Below are positions 12,901-27,700 of a stretch of DNA of 64,000 nucleotides, piece after piece. Made by a program: the position numbers and the translations under genes. Each line of letters begins with the position of its first letter. The first letter of the stretch is position 1. Below the pieces are notes generated by a model. It had not been told where the DNA came from. It saw only the letters and a program-made list of their open reading frames with translations, and searched no databases. The stretch is from Oxyruncus cristatus (Eukaryota; Chordata; Aves; Passeriformes; Cotingidae): assembly GCA_013399855.1 (NCBI GenBank), contig VXAY01001101.1, positions 496,001 through 560,000 on the forward strand. Reading direction: 5' to 3'.

Positions 12901-14767
12901 TGCAGATTATTTTGCTTGGAGGCTCATCTCCAGTCTGACTAAACAGAAGAATAAAAACACAACAAATCTGATCAGTCTTTCCTCAGCCCACAAGTATGCA
13001 ACTTCTACTACCGTAGAAACTAGAACCTGAGGCTCTGATTGTGCAAAATCCTCAAACTGCTTTAGAAGAGAAAGAACTACCTGAGGAGCACTTGAGCTGT
13101 GACAGCAGTTCTTTGAGAGAAGAAAAACTGTGCACACCTCATCCCATGCCAGAGCTCGATGCACAGTGCCTGCCAACTCTGCGCTGCTGATGGCATGAGC
13201 AGGAGTCTTGTGCAAGCACAGTGGGAGCATTAGGTTGGTTGGGGGAGCCCCTGCCTCCCTGTGCTGGGCAGCCTCTGGGGCTGGTGCAGGACTGTCAGCA
13301 GAATGGCCTTCTCCAGTCAGATTTTTGCTTTTAAGTCAGCGGGTGTTGGATTGCGCCCAAAGCTGCAGAAGTATTTGGGAAAGAGACTTAGGATCATAAC
13401 TGCAGATTTTCATTAGAAAAGATTAAGAGCTACTTTAAGTTAGCCTAACTAGGGGCTTTACTTACTAACATGGCATTATACATTTCCAAGTCCCTCTAAG
13501 TACAGCCGGAGGTGCAGTGTCAGCATGACTGCAGTTGGTGTCTGGAGACCACCCACGTCTCTGTCAGGTTGTCAGCCAGGCTGCGCAGGTGGTGCTTGAA
13601 AATGTCCTGCTGCTTGGCTATCCCTGCAGAGGCAGGATTTATATAAAGAGATATGTGAGATGTGCTTTTCTAAATTAGTAATGACTTTATTAATCTGGAC
13701 AGGAATATTCTGGCCATGAACATCTAATAGGAAATGAGAGAGCTATTTTTGCTCCTCTGGGTCTGAGCAGAAATACGTTTGACAATGATGGTAGCAGCCA
13801 ACTTTCTGAGACATTCATCAGAGGTACTGACGCTCAGAGTTACAGTGGGACATTTGTTCCTGACAGCACCTCCAGCTATCCCAGCCTTTCAGCGAGTTTG
13901 CATCTCCCACTGGCTCAGTGGGGTGCAGAGTTGGCTTGCTGTTGTCATGGCTCTGGCTGTGCTGTCACTTCCATCTAAGCCTTTATTCACTTGATTGAAT
14001 CACAGTGCACTGAAAAGCAGGGACAAAATCTCGAACTTCGTGGTGTGCCTTATTTGACAAAGTTCACACCTCTGCTACAGCCCTGGTTTATCATAATAAA
14101 GTAGCTGATTTAGTGTACACAGAGCTGTTTCTTTTTCCTTTCAGTCTCCCGTTCTTCTGATGTATTGTGGTTTCATGACGTGTCCCCTGGTAACTGCTCT
14201 CACCACGTTTTCGGCAGACACATCTTGTGGTAGATTACCATTTGGAAGGTAAGCAGTTTTTCCTGTTCTGAGATTTGCCATTCAGGATCTCTATGGAGAA
14301 AACTCACATTAACAAAGGAGAAAGCTGAGCACACACAGCTCCTCCAACACAGCCCAGAAGCCAGGCTGCACAGCTGAGCAACGAGCCCCAAGGGGCTTCA
14401 GCAGCATTTCCCTGGTTCTCCCATGTGGCATGGGACAGCAGCTTAGGACCAGTGTGACAGACCTGCAGCTGCTCAAAATAGAGAGAGAAAGATTGGTTTT
14501 GGTTACACTGTTTAATTTTTTATGGGATCTGGACATATTTTCTGTTCCTCTTATATACAGTTCATATCTTGAATACAGAGTCAAGTCATAACTAGTACTA
14601 CTTGAAAGCACTTGGCCTTATGGGTTCAATGGATTTTTCAAAAAAGGTAATTATAGTCCAAAGCCTTTTGTCTGAAGAGGACTAAAAAAAAAAAAAAAAA
14701 TAAAAGAAAAAAAAGAAGTGCAGGAATATCACATCTCTAGCACCCATATCTCTGCTTAGCCTCAGAT

Positions 14768-14799
14768 AATTTTTCACCTCAACAATTTTTCACCTCAAC
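14768..14799. repeat. 16-bp tandem duplication (2 copies)
   Basis: The unit AATTTTTCACCTCAAC occurs twice head to tail without mismatch, indicating a recent local slippage duplication. It lies in otherwise unremarkable AT-rich DNA. Confidence 0.85.
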
Positions 14800-17700
14800 T
14801 CATTCAGTTCATTACTGGACACAAGCTGTGACTGACTTGCTTTCACTGGTTTTGATGTTTATTTGTTGAGAGACTACTTGTTAACAAAGCTGCACGGAGG
14901 TTTAGGGAACAATTCAAAGTAGCATTAGAAAGCCACCTTTTAGTTTTCTCTAGTTTGAATAGCACACTTTTGTCTGAGTGATCCACATTTCATGTCTGTT
15001 ACCTTGACAAAATAAAAGCAAAAGTAGAAAAGTTCCATCAACTTCACTCCTAGCGTAGCGCAGCTCTCAAGGGTCTGGTGAGGAGCCATTGCATCCTGAT
15101 CCTTTCTGAAATTTACCCATCAAAAATGTAGTGAAGTATACAGATAAGTTGTTTTGGTTTGGGCCATTCTGTCTAATTACTGATACAGGGAAAAAAAAAA
15201 ATCTTAAAGAAAAAAGTAGCAAAGACAATAAAAAAAGACATTAAGTACATATATGATCATATTAGTCTCAGCTTTGTAAATTTCCACTAAAATTAAAATT
15301 CAGTGGCGTGTTTCCCATGCTTACCTACAGTACTTAACCCTTACAAGATTTCTTCTAAGATGAACAAAATTAGTATAAGACTCTTACCCGTCTTCAGTGT
15401 GCATCTAAGGGTCAGCTACACCTTGGTAGCTGAAGTAGTATTAATAATGAGTTGCAAAAATGCACCTGTAGGATTAAACCTCGCAGAAGTACTCACAGCA
15501 CTGGACACAGGGAACTGTGTGAGATTTTGCAGGTTTTCTCTTGCCATGAGATCCTGAACTCCCAGAAAACTTTCCAGCCTGGCTGTCACTGGAGGCTAGG
15601 CAGGCCTTCTGACAGGCTCTGTGGAAAACAGGATGGTAACAGTAATTTAAATAATTGCTTTAAAGTCAGTGTGCATGAGATATATCTTTTCATATGAGTT
15701 CTACTGATAGTGGCTTCAGACTGAACTGTTAAAGAGATTAGTTCTAGATGGGACCTGGCACTGCCAATGCAAACTGTTTACATCCAGCTACAGTCACTAG
15801 GTCCCAGTGGAAATGCTGACACATAACTACACCCCTCAAGCTCAGGAAAAAAAAAAAAAAGAAAAAAATTTGCGCTTTTACTATTCAACTGCTGAATTAT
15901 TTATCTTCCATTTTCTATTTCCAGCATGAATGAAGCTGTGCAACAGATCCCCAGAATCAGTGATCTGTTTAAATAAACAGTGTGACACACACCAGGCCAC
16001 AAGGACCATCTGACACTGATTTCTTTAGTTTCCATTTGTGCAGCAGGAAAATTATATACTGCACAGTTTGAACAGACCTATGCATGTGATTTCACCAAAG
16101 ATCTCCATTTGTGGTGGTAAGTTCCAAACACCACTTGATGGTATGTTTTTCATAAATGGAAACATTTCTGGCTCTCAGAGGGCAAAGGAGATGACATTTC
16201 CGTAGGAGGACTTGCTACATATACATTTGTGGTTCTGTCATTGGCACAACACTAGTAAATGCCAAACTCATAGGGTTCAGGATCATACATGTGTTAACCA
16301 CAGACTTGTTTCTCTTCTGAAGGAATTGAAAAGGAGCTTGATGGAAACTATTTTTCTGCCAGTTTGTGATGCAATTTACAGGTTAGAAAGGCTAAATTCA
16401 TAGGTACCATTTACTCTTATGCAGCAAGATTGCTTCCATAAGAAAAGAGGTGCTATTTCCTGGTCTAAAGATACATTAAGTAAAAAGACTTCTTGCACAC
16501 ACATTAATTGAGTAATTGAGCAAACATTCAGACTCCAAGACAGGAACACTGCAGAAGAGAATGTCTCTCCTCACAGAGTGAAGGATGCTTTGCAGCACAG
16601 GACTCCTGCCTCTGCCTCAAGGAAGTGTCTCTTTAAGATTGCCCCACAATCACATAGAGACCACCCAGGTCCAACAGACTCACCAGAGCAAAGGCTGCAC
16701 CAACATTGCTTCCTTCTTGCTCCTCAGGTTCAGGAACTTGAGTCTCTGGGTTTGACCTTTTTGTCAAGCCCCTGAAGCAGCAAAACCAAGGCTCTACAAG
16801 CAAAGACTCTGAGCAAGAAAAGGATAGAGGAAAGTTAATTGCTCAGAAGAAAACCTGTGAAGGCACTGGAGTGGCTCATTAACTGAGAAAGAAAGAACCT
16901 AATGCCAGGTGCCATCGTCTTCAGCAGCTCACCCAGTCCTCTAGCCACACAACAGTGACACTGAACATGAGGAAAAAAGTATGTGAAGCAGTAGGGTTTT
17001 GGGTTTGTTTTTGGTTGTGTTTTTTTTTTTTTTTCATTTTTCTTAGATAGTGCACTTGACGTGCCAGGGAATTTTTTATGTATAAGGCTTTACTGCCAGA
17101 ACTGTTGATATTCCACACAAGTATGTTCTCATATATTATTATGAATAAAGGATAACATTTCTTCTACAGCCAGTTTATTTTGTTCCCTGAGTATTTTAGA
17201 CTGTTGGCAGTCTAACTGCCCTCTATTTATCAGAAAACTAATTTGATCAATCCCGTAGCAGGCGGATCCATGGCCCTTCTCCAGACAGTATTGAAAATGC
17301 TTATGTTTAAATGTTTAGCATCAAGGAGGTTATAAATCCACATGATGTGATCAAGCTGAAGTTTCATGGAAAAACTATACTCAAAAATAACTAGTTCTGT
17401 TCCTACAGCCTTGAGATAATTACTAAGATAGCTGGTCCCTCTAGAATCTGGCTTATGTGCTATAACAGCATATAAACTCAAACAGTATTGTAAATCTGTA
17501 ATCTATGCAACCCCATAGATTTCTAAATTTTCTAATGTTAAGAGGTACCTGCATAGATTGACAGAGCAAATTGAAAAGTATTTGAGAGACAACGAAAACT
17601 TCTGGGCCCTGGACTCATAAAAAATTGAACTTACCTGTATTTAGACATCCCAGGAGAGTTTTCAGTTCATAAGCTTCATGCTGTCGAGAAGTCCTTGGTA

Positions 17701-20700
17701 CTCTGAGAAGACCAGTAAATGTATTAGTGTTGAAGATCACATGCTCTGGCAATATAACTTCCCCATTAATGTCCTCAGGAATGTTCCTTTGTCTCGGAGA
17801 TTGATGTATGCATGTCCTTCTGCTTGGCGTGGCAGAAGATGTAGCAAAGAACTGCTCAAGTTTGGACAGAGCTGAGGTAACCTGCTTGCCTGCATTTCAT
17901 GTGGAGTAGCAGGCTCTCTGCATGCCTATGATAGAGGTGCTCACTTACGTGTGGAAGTGTTAATTAATAACAATTCATAAGGTCACTTCTTTGCAGATGA
18001 ATTTCCTTCCCTGTGGAGAAGAACAGAGAGCAGCAGTGATGCCAAAGAGCACTAGAGCCATTGTAGATAAACAAGCACGTCCATTCCCTGAGATGCTCTG
18101 CCTAGACAAAAATATTCTAGCGTCCAAATAGTTCATGTAACTTCTCACATAATACAAGCCCAGACATATCCTCTGCTGCAGAACAGGCATGTCAATTTAC
18201 CTAGTAAGGATTTACAGATTTGTAGGAAAACCTTGTAAATTGGTAACAAAGTGGAAAAGGAATGCAAAAGAGCCATGTCATTGCTTTCTGTGAAAAAATA
18301 TGTAAGACAACGTACAATTCCTGCCATCCCTGCCTAAGCACCCTCTCTGAGAGAAGTGCTTGCAGCATAGCACAGTGAAGGTCATGAAGATCAAGATGTT
18401 CCTTAAGGACTCCCAAGGCTCTGGGGTCAGTGGGAATTTCTCTCTCTCTCCTGATCTGTCTCCTCAAATGGCTTATCTCAGTCAAAAATTAAACCCAGGG
18501 AGGATGTTAAGAGGCTGGTTCAGAATGTAATAAAAACTAAGAGAGGTATATTCCCCGGTCTCTTCTCCTGAGTGAGAGGGTGCTAAATCAGCTAAAAGAG
18601 CAAGCAGAGACCTGGCTTTGTTGAATTATATGACAGAGAAAGAGAAAATCCTTTGTGTAAGCCATTTCCCTACATGGTGAGTCAGGGAATTTACACCCCA
18701 TTATGTGCTCAGCAAGAACTGTAAAGATACAACTCCTTCAGGCAGGTGTGAATAGACACCCAGGATCCATCTACCATGACAAAGCCTTTGTTTTCCAGTA
18801 TCCTATGCACTAGACTTTCACAGAGACAGTGAGCAGGGAACGTCAACTAAAAAAGAAAATTGATAAGGTATGAATAACATTTCATTATGTCAGTTCTTTG
18901 AAGGTTGGATGACATGCAAATAATATACATGTTCAATTGCATATACACCACTCATATTTGTTGCATGATAAGACAAGCATGATCACAAAAGCAATGATGC
19001 TGCCATCTGACATGGAGGTGGTAGGTGTGTGGTCTGGAGTAAGACTATAGTCAAGTTATACAGTCATTTGGAGAGAGATATTATTCGTACCCTTTTGTGA
19101 CAGCTGAGGTCCCTGCATCTAGAAAGCTGCTTCTCTTAATTTTATATGTGAGGAAGGGACTAAGCATCCCTCTGCATGTGGGAGCAGCTGGAAGAATGCG
19201 TGGATGAGCCCTGAAGTCCATGTGCAACTGTGCCTGTTATGCCTCTGTTTACCAGAAACATAGAGTTTTTGCACTCAGGTTTGACTTATGCAACTCCTTC
19301 TGAGCAAATGGAGTTGCTGCTTCTTTATTCATCTGTCATGGTGTGTGCTAGCTGTGCTGCTGTAGATCCTTGTATCGAATTTAGCCCTAAGGCCATTAGA
19401 GTTTCACAGGTCCTAAATTCTCCAACATAATTTTCAGAAATATAAAATAAGGCAGTAAAGTTGTTAAATTAGAACTCAGCTGATATATTGTCAGCTTGAG
19501 GTCTTTCTAAGAAAACACATGGCAGAAAAGCAAAACAAAACTAAACAGTAACATAAATTCCGAGTTCATAAAATGCTCAGTGCAATTTTTAGCATTGATA
19601 GTAGTTACAGTTCTGTCTTATACTGACAGGAAGTATTTAAACATGCTTGCATGTATATGCACAATCCACCCTGCCAGACAAAACTATGTGCTACAGAAAG
19701 ACAGATGGGAAAGCGCTGGTTTTTTTCTGTACTTTATTGCTGTGTTGTGTCAGACTAAGACTGGTCATAGCCATAAAGTTGGTTCATGCAACTATATATT
19801 TACCTAGAAGTTCTCAAGGCAGTCATTGAAACAGTAATTGTTTTCTTACCCAAGAAAACAAATGCAGAGGGTTTGAAAGTATCTGAGCCCTTCTGGAAGA
19901 TGCTATTGTAAGCAAAGATTGCTTGATGTTGCCTTCCTTTCAATCACACAGGCAGACGGGTGGAGTGTAGCAGGCACTGGACAGAAAATAAAGCACTTGG
20001 AGCTGGGAGCCAGACCAACATAACAAAGCAAATGTTGGAGGTAAAACCTGTGAATCATTCCAGAAATAAAGTGGCAGGGATTTAAGTTTTGGAGAAATAT
20101 TACTCTGTAGTAAAAATATGTGAATCTTCATCAAGAAATAAATCTAAAATAGGACAATTTTTTTTAAGGGACTTCAGAATTAAATGCCTCTGTCATTCAG
20201 TAACTCTGGAGTTTGCAAGAGAAGTATAGACCATCTGTTCAAGAGACCAGTAACACAATCTGTGCAGCTAATCAGCATGATAGCAGTAGGAAATGATTTC
20301 ATAGGGACCTATCACATCTGGTTTTAAAACTAGTAGAATTTTTTGTTTGAATACATTCTCTGCATCTCTCACAAAACCTCTTTTCTGATAGGATTTGTGC
20401 TTTAGTAGACAGCTTTTAAAGTTTTTTGTCAGTCTCTGAACAGGAACACACGTGAGTACATAAAGACACACCCAATACAGTGCCTGGATATTCCTGCAGC
20501 CTATTACTACTTCAGTGAACAGCAGTCAGGTTTATCTCAGTAATGGATAACATCACTATCATTATAAAAGGCTAATATAAAAATCTCTTTACATGGAGAG
20601 TTTTGATTAATTATTAAAAAAAAAAGCAATGCCCCATTGATTGAACTCTCTACCTACTTTTTATTTTTACTAGCCTACATAAGTATTGTCTATTTTTTAC

Positions 20701-22611
20701 TCTTTTTAAACATTTTGTTAAATTCTGAATATTGAAATCTGGAGTGCTTTACGGAGTGCATTTTCAATCAATTTATTTTCACCAAGAACTGAGAAAATGT
20801 AAGTTAAAAAGTGTTACAGTTTTCAGAAATCAATTTACAGCTTCTTCCACTGGTAGGAATACCTGATACAAAACATCTAAATGAACATCACTTAAAGCAT
20901 TTGGGGGGAAAAAAAAAAAGTGTTATCCAGTATTTCTGATGATGGTGGGAGATGCAGTGGGGTTTTTTGCAGCAATGTTACATAGGTCAATACAAATATC
21001 CTGGATATTGTACCAAAACAGCTTTAATGCTTCAGTAAATCTCATTTCCTTTTGCATTTACCTCTATAAAGTCTACCTGACTTCTTCCTTGGAAGGATGG
21101 CTGTGTGCACCATGCTTGATTTCAGGGCACAAATAGGTCACAGATTTCAAACAGCTTCAAGAAACAAATAGAAACTAATGAAAAACCTGACCTCATGAGT
21201 CTGTTCCTGCTGGTCATCCCCCACTAATGGAGGAATTGCAGAGAAAAAAACAGATGAATTCTGTAAAAGGAACAACAATATTACAGGAAGGAAAAAGCCT
21301 CCTTGAGCGTTCTCCACAGTGGATCAGCTGCGGTTCCCCCCCACCAGGAGCAAGCAGACAGTGACAACAAGCCTCAGGTGGCACCAAAACCCAGACAGGT
21401 CTGACCACTGGTCAAAGGAATGTGGACCAAGTGGGTCCATTGCTCACCTTGCTATTGGTACAAACAGGATTTGTTGGCCTGTGGCAAGAAAATGCATGGA
21501 TGGCACCATGTATTGGAGACTCGGACTTCTTTGGTACCACCTTTACTGTGAAGTAGTCATTTTATAAGTAGTGTTTCAAGCTGTCTGGAACATAAAGGAC
21601 AGGAAAGATGTGTAAATATCTTATTGTTAAATCTGAAAACTACTTTGACATTTGCTGTGTCTTCATTTTCTGGTGCCATAAACACTGAGATAAAAATCGC
21701 CCCTTTACAAACTATCTGCTTCTCTAAGACCTCTGGGGCACAAGCACAAGAAAGTTCAAACTGCTGATAACCTTAATAACCCCAGACCTGAACATTCTAC
21801 AGTTGGAGACTAAACACTGATTGCTGACAATAAGGCATTAAAAACAACTTTTGAGTATACAAAATTGATTTCATTACTTCTTGGATGTATGAATCTGGAA
21901 AAAATACCCTGAGAAATAAACTGATAGAAAACAAAATTTCACGCAAAGAGCAGTAGGAATGCTGTTCATACCACCCTATGTCAGCAAAGATCTCTTTACC
22001 CCAGGCTTCCGGTCAGGAGGGCATGGATGGAATAATCTGCCATGGTCATCCCTGAATTCAAACTGCCACACTCACCTATTGGACTGACTGTTCCAAATTA
22101 ACATTACACACAGGCACAGAGAGTAACATATTTTAGATCTGCTCCCAACTTCTTTTCGAGGCACAGAGAGAGAGAGGGCAAAATTGGCACCCATAGCATA
22201 TAATATAATATAGCATAGAATATAACTCTTCTGCCTTCAGGGAGGAAGGATCATTCTCCAAACCAGGGAAATGCTGATCCAAAAGTTTTGCATTTGTCTT
22301 TTTTTTTTTTTTTTCCCTAGTCTCAGAGTCAGTATAACCAAATGAAAACAGCGATGTGCTCTGTATCTTTGTTCCAGCAGAAATATTGACCCTAAACTCC
22401 ACGTGCCTCTAGATGTGTAATTTTGATGGTTTATGGGATTTTCACCTAATTTCATTGTCATTATGTCTCCAAATTTTTAAATCAAGCATGAGAGTTCAAG
22501 AACAGTAAATATCTAATCTGCCATATGCAGCAAGAATGGCAAAGCATGAATGGCCACCTAGAATAAATAAATAAGGAAGAAATGGAAATATTTGAATGAC
22601 TTCTTTACTGA

Positions 22612-22641
22612 ATATATATATATATCTCTCTATATATATAT
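22612..22641. repeat. AT microsatellite interrupted by CTCTC
   Basis: Two runs of alternating A and T, each about 12-14 bp, are separated by CTCTC. The flanking runs are mutually complementary, so the tract could extrude as a small hairpin. It is likely to vary in length between individuals. Confidence 0.85.
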
Positions 22642-24430
22642 CTTGCTCCTGCATTATTGTATGCACAATTTTCCCCTTTCACACTCTTGCTGAACTACTC
22701 TTTGTATTGTTTCTGGCAGCGTGAAGGAGTTAATAGTACTCAAAGAGCTTGGAGCCATAACACGGTACAATAGAAAAAAGGAACTGTGTGTTAGGGAAGA
22801 AACTCACAGCCTCCCTGGCCACACCCCTGTACTCACACCAGCAATTCCCCAATGAGCTGGAACTTCCTTTTCTTGCAGCAGCTCACCCAGAGCTCAGTCC
22901 TCCACCCTTCGGACACCAGGACATTACCATGCCATCTGCTGAAGCCTGGCCACACAAAGAGCCCAACAGGATTCAAGTCCTGTTTCTCTGGTGGCTTGGT
23001 GAGCTTATGACCTCCCTCTCTCTATCCAAGGAAATGGGACCAGGGAAGACTTCTGCCTAATAAGGTCCACTCCTTCGCTGTGGAGTGGACTTAGCAAGCT
23101 CTATCACAACAACGACTCAGAGGAGATCGATCTAAGTGGTCAGTGTTTCTAATGAGGGTATTCAGAATAGATATTGATCTACTAAACTGGTCAGGAAACT
23201 TAAAGATCCATTTTGGTGGGATAGGGCTTATTCTAGTGTCTTACACTCCTGCCCAGAGAGGACTAAACACTGTCATTGATGGATTTGGAAGCAGGAATGC
23301 ATTTCCCTATTCTGCTTATCTCAGTGTTAAAATTCTGGTCAGTTCTACTGATAACAGGGATGCAGCTGAACCTGTGAGAAAATGAGCTGGGCCCTAAGAA
23401 GTGAGGAGCACGGTAATGGCAATGTATCAGCCAGAAGAGTTTGTACTTTTCCTGAAAACAAATTTGACTTGTTTGTTATCCTCATCTGTTTGCACATGCC
23501 ACGTGTTGTCAATGTGTTGACTGCTGCCGTTCCAATATGGATCGGTTTTATGGGAAAGAAGTTTTCCTGCACATTAACTCCACTTGAAAGCAAGAGTGTA
23601 CAGAAAGGATCAATGTACGTTTGCAATTTATAAGCAGTTATCAATCAACTTAATTTAGGTGGTCCCTGGACAATGCAGATGAATATTTAAAGCTATCTGA
23701 TTAAGATTAGGCTAATTAAACTAATTCTGAGCCACTGGGTTTTAGTAATAGACTATTGATGTGCAAGAAAGTAAAAGAGACTATTTGAACTTAATTTTGA
23801 TTCCAGATCTGATCTTTGCGAGTCAGTGCCCAAGCAGGGAGCCCCTCAGGTTCCCATCTATCTTCTGCTCTCTCCCTCTTACCCTTATCATAACAAAAAA
23901 TTCCAGCTGTGAACAGTTTGAGGACTGAGTTGCTTATCACCACTAGTCTGTAATCAGGGCTTTAGAAATACTAATACAAACAACACAAGGCTTGCACTGA
24001 AAAACAGACCACTTAAAATATAAAGTGGAATGGCAGGAAGATATAAGTGCAAGGCCCCTAAGTCATCTGCTAAGTCTCCAGGAACTAAAAGCGCATTTGG
24101 CACTAGAAGTGTCTATTGTTAGTCCCTTAAGTGCACTGGAGGTATGCAGTTATGCCTGCAGGCCAGCAGACAGAAACAGAGGGCTTAGTTCCAGTTTCCC
24201 TCCACCTGATTTACTGGAGTGGTCTAGCAGCTTCTATGATGCTAGCAGGAGCTCCAACAATAACGATGTGGTTTAGTAAGTATAACGACAACATCAGTAA
24301 GATATTTAAGCCCCAAAATCAGGTTTTCTGGCATATTTCTAAAGGGTTTTTTTCAAAGGGAAAAAAAGTACTTCATTAAATACTTTTTTCAGTTGAGTGG
24401 TTAAAGGATGATTTGCAGTCAAGCACTTCT

Positions 24431-24750
24431 TAGAATCACAGAATCATTTAGGTTGGAAAAGACTGAGTCCCACCTTTAATCTAACACTGCCAAGTCCACC
24501 ACTCAACCACGTCCATAAGCACCACAGCTATGTGGTTTTTGAAGTTCCAGGAACACTGATTTTTACCATTTCCCTGGGCAGCATGTTTCAATGCTTGACC
24601 ACCTTTTCAGTGAAGAAATGTTTCCTAATATCCAATCTAAACCTCCTTTGGTGCAACTTGAGGGTGTTTCCTCGTCCTATTGCTTGTTACCTGGGAGAAG
24701 AGACCACCCCCCACCTGGCTACAACCTCCTTTCAACGAGCAATAGAAGGA
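24431..24750 (-). mobile_element. CR1 LINE 3' fragment, decayed
   Basis: On the + strand it begins TAGAATCACAGAATCATTTA followed by GGTTGGAAAAGACT, the reverse complement of the CR1 3' terminus with its short ATTCTGTGATTCT-type repeats. Further in come the known antisense landmarks: CCCTGGGCAGC near 24573, GTGAAGAAATGTTTCCTAAT near 24611, CTAAACCTCC near 24638 and CTGGGAGAAGAGACC near 24690. The element therefore lies on the minus strand and is 5'-truncated to about 0.3 kb. Its sense frame is broken, unlike the copy near 55 kb, so it is probably an older insertion. Confidence 0.92.
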
Positions 24751-27700
24751 ATGGATTGGGCAGGTAGTGGTGGTAATAAATGTATCTTTAATACTGCCAC
24801 AAGTTTCCATCCAGCCTCAAAGCTTCCTAGAAAGCTTTAGGAGAGAGAAGATAGCAATTTCAGCACACAACAAAGGTGTTTTCTATTCAATGACAATAGA
24901 GACATTTTTGGGGTAGCAAGTTTTCTTCTACATTTAGAAAGGCAGTTCTGATACTGCAAAAATAAAAGGTTGAGAAAACTATTTTATCATAGAATGGCAG
25001 CCAAGTTCTGCTATGATAGAAGGGAATGATGCCCACTGCAAGGCTGGCTACAAATGCTTTGCACCAGCAAATGCCACAATTTCAGTCAAGTCAGCAACGC
25101 AGAATTTTGCACTAAATGGACTTACTGCTCTTAAATCAGAATGAAACAAAACAATCCTTAAAGAGAAGTGGGACAACATAAGTCGTGCAGACTTCTTGAC
25201 ACTTAAACCATTCAAAACCTAGATCTCTTTGTTTTGCCATGGAAGATCCCTCTTACAAGGCACTGAGCACCAAACCATCCACACAAGTCGGACACAAGTC
25301 TCAACAAAGTAATAACATACAGTTGTCAAAGATCACTGAGAAATACTTAAAGAGATGAAACTACCCAAAATCTGTCTTTTCATGCAGTCTCACCAGCTTC
25401 ACTGGTAGTCAGCATGTGAGACTCAGTTTTACATATCTTAATAGATTTCTGAATATTAAAATGGTTTTACAGGCATTATCCCCTGCAGTTCTCCAGTCTA
25501 CTCTTTCTGTATAGATCCTGAAGGTTAATAAGGTAGAAATTTTACTTACAGAGAACTTTTTTCCAATCAAGGAATAAATTATAGACAACTTCTGTGTGAA
25601 AAACAACAAGGGAAAAAGGCATATGTGATAGTGCTTTAAAATGTTAGCAGGTTAATGACATTGTAATACATTCTTTAAAGATATATTTGCAGATGGTTAC
25701 TCTAAAAAGACCATAGATAATTATATACATAGAAAAATATCCAGCTGACAATATTATAGTTATAAATAATGTCAGAAAATCCTGTGATTCAAATGAGGAA
25801 AATCTGGAAAATCAGCACTCAGGCTTTATTTTCTCATATAAAAGAGATGTTGAAATCCTGTACGACATTTTTTTTGGAAAGCCAAGGTTATCCTGACTTT
25901 TATGTTTTGGTTTTTTTTCCTGTGTTTGTCCTTAGATAACCAGGAGGACATTGAAGGAAGGCAGAATACCTGATGGGGTTTTTCTGATGACAGCTATTTT
26001 TTCAAAGCTGTATCAAGAATAGTAATCTCTTACGACTTTTAAATTTCCTTTCTTTGTAGTACTAAAGACTTCATCCAGAAGAAAAATTCGTTGGTAAGAT
26101 TGCCACAAGTTGCCCATAAAGTGTGTCTAAAAGTCAAATAATACAAACAACTCATAAAACCTTTGTTTGAGAGAACGACTACCTAACAGTTTATCAAAAA
26201 CACAAACTTTATCAAAGATGAGATACAAACCATGTCATCTATGTAGCAAAGCAATTGATGGCAAAAAACTTTGCAAAATATTTGAAAACAAGCCTTTTTT
26301 CTAAACGTTTTGTTGTGGTTTTTTTTTGCTCTTGAAAGACTTATAAAGATGAACATCAATTTTCAGAGTTAAGGATGTCTACTACAATGCCAAATCCTGT
26401 GCTCTGAATGTATGGACACATGAGAAGTTATTCATTTTTTGACTTCTGATAGAAAAAGACCTGAAATGTTTTAATAATTTGATTAAATTTCTCATTTGTT
26501 CTTTGTGAATAAAAGGTTTGTCTCCTGGTATCTCTCATGTCAGTAATGCATAGCTTTTTGATTAAAGCATGCAGCAGAAAAAGACTTGGCTGGGAAGAAT
26601 CTCTAAGACCTTAAAGAACTGAAAAAAACCATCTTTCTTAAGCTTTAGAAACCATTAATATAGAAAGACTTACATTCCACCTTAAACAAAAGCAATCTAA
26701 CTTTTACTGAGAATATAAACTGCCTTCCTTCTCCAGTATAGATATATCCTTCCTATTTTGTACTAAAATCCTACTTAGGCTTCAATATATATGAAGTTTA
26801 AACCAAGGCATCAAAAGCAAACAAGTTTGACAATCTAAAATCCTGTACAGGTGTTTTTCCAGTAATGAATAAGTATTTTGATTAATCCCTACTCTTGAAG
26901 CCAGTGATGGTTTTATCATCAGTTTTAATTGTAGTAAGTACACATCTGAAAATTATAAACACATTGAAGAAGTTTTAATAAAAGGACTGGATATTCTAGA
27001 ACATTTTATATAGATTTCTAAAATGAACTTTTTTACACTTAAATAAATGATGGAAAAAGGCTGGTTACTCTCCCAGCTTTGCACACCTATCAATTTGAAT
27101 TGCTGTAAGTATTTCAGCATTAAAATATTTCCGACTCTGAACATAATGGCTTTCATCTGTTTCTTCTGGGTTTTTACACCTCCAGACAAGTTAGAGCTTC
27201 AGAGCACAAAGCCCAGGAGGAAAGAAAAACCACTGCCCATGAATCTCGCAGTTCTCCTTTGACCATTCCTCCATACAGTGCCAGGAAAGCCCCACAGGGT
27301 GGGACAGGCTTGTACGTGTGCCCAGGCAGGTCCCTGAGCACCCAAGGACAGGTTTGTTTTCTGGTGCTTTGGGTCATGGCCTCTGGAGTGGAAGATGGTG
27401 CCCAGCCACCGTGGCCCAGCCTGGGGCTGGATGTGGGCTCGGTGTCATGGAGCACGGCTTGGAGTCCTGGAAATATCCCTCTCCCTCTCATTCCAAACCA
27501 CACACAGATAATGAGAAAGAATGGAGGGTTTGGGTTAGATGAGTGCTAAAAGAAGCACAAACCTCATGTGCTTAAAAGCCAGGCAAAAAGAAATAAATTA
27601 AAAAAAAAAAATCCATAGTGGATTAAACTCCCTGTCTACCCCCTCGCCATTGAGCTGAGACGTGTGAGCAGGAGATGTATAGCAGACTTCACCTTGGAGG

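Larger units (their letters stand above)
9971..24430. other. intergenic DNA, no gene recognised
   Basis: About 14.5 kb without an identifiable gene or a well-preserved repeat. It holds poly-A/poly-T tracts (near 14683-14710, 15850-15867, 17022-17035, 22299-22314), an exact 16-bp tandem duplication at 14768-14799, and an AT/CT microsatellite at 22612-22641. A 147-codon frame at 12423-12866 begins only at GTG and resembles no family I recognise. I saw no tRNA-like or structured RNA gene. Confidence 0.55.
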
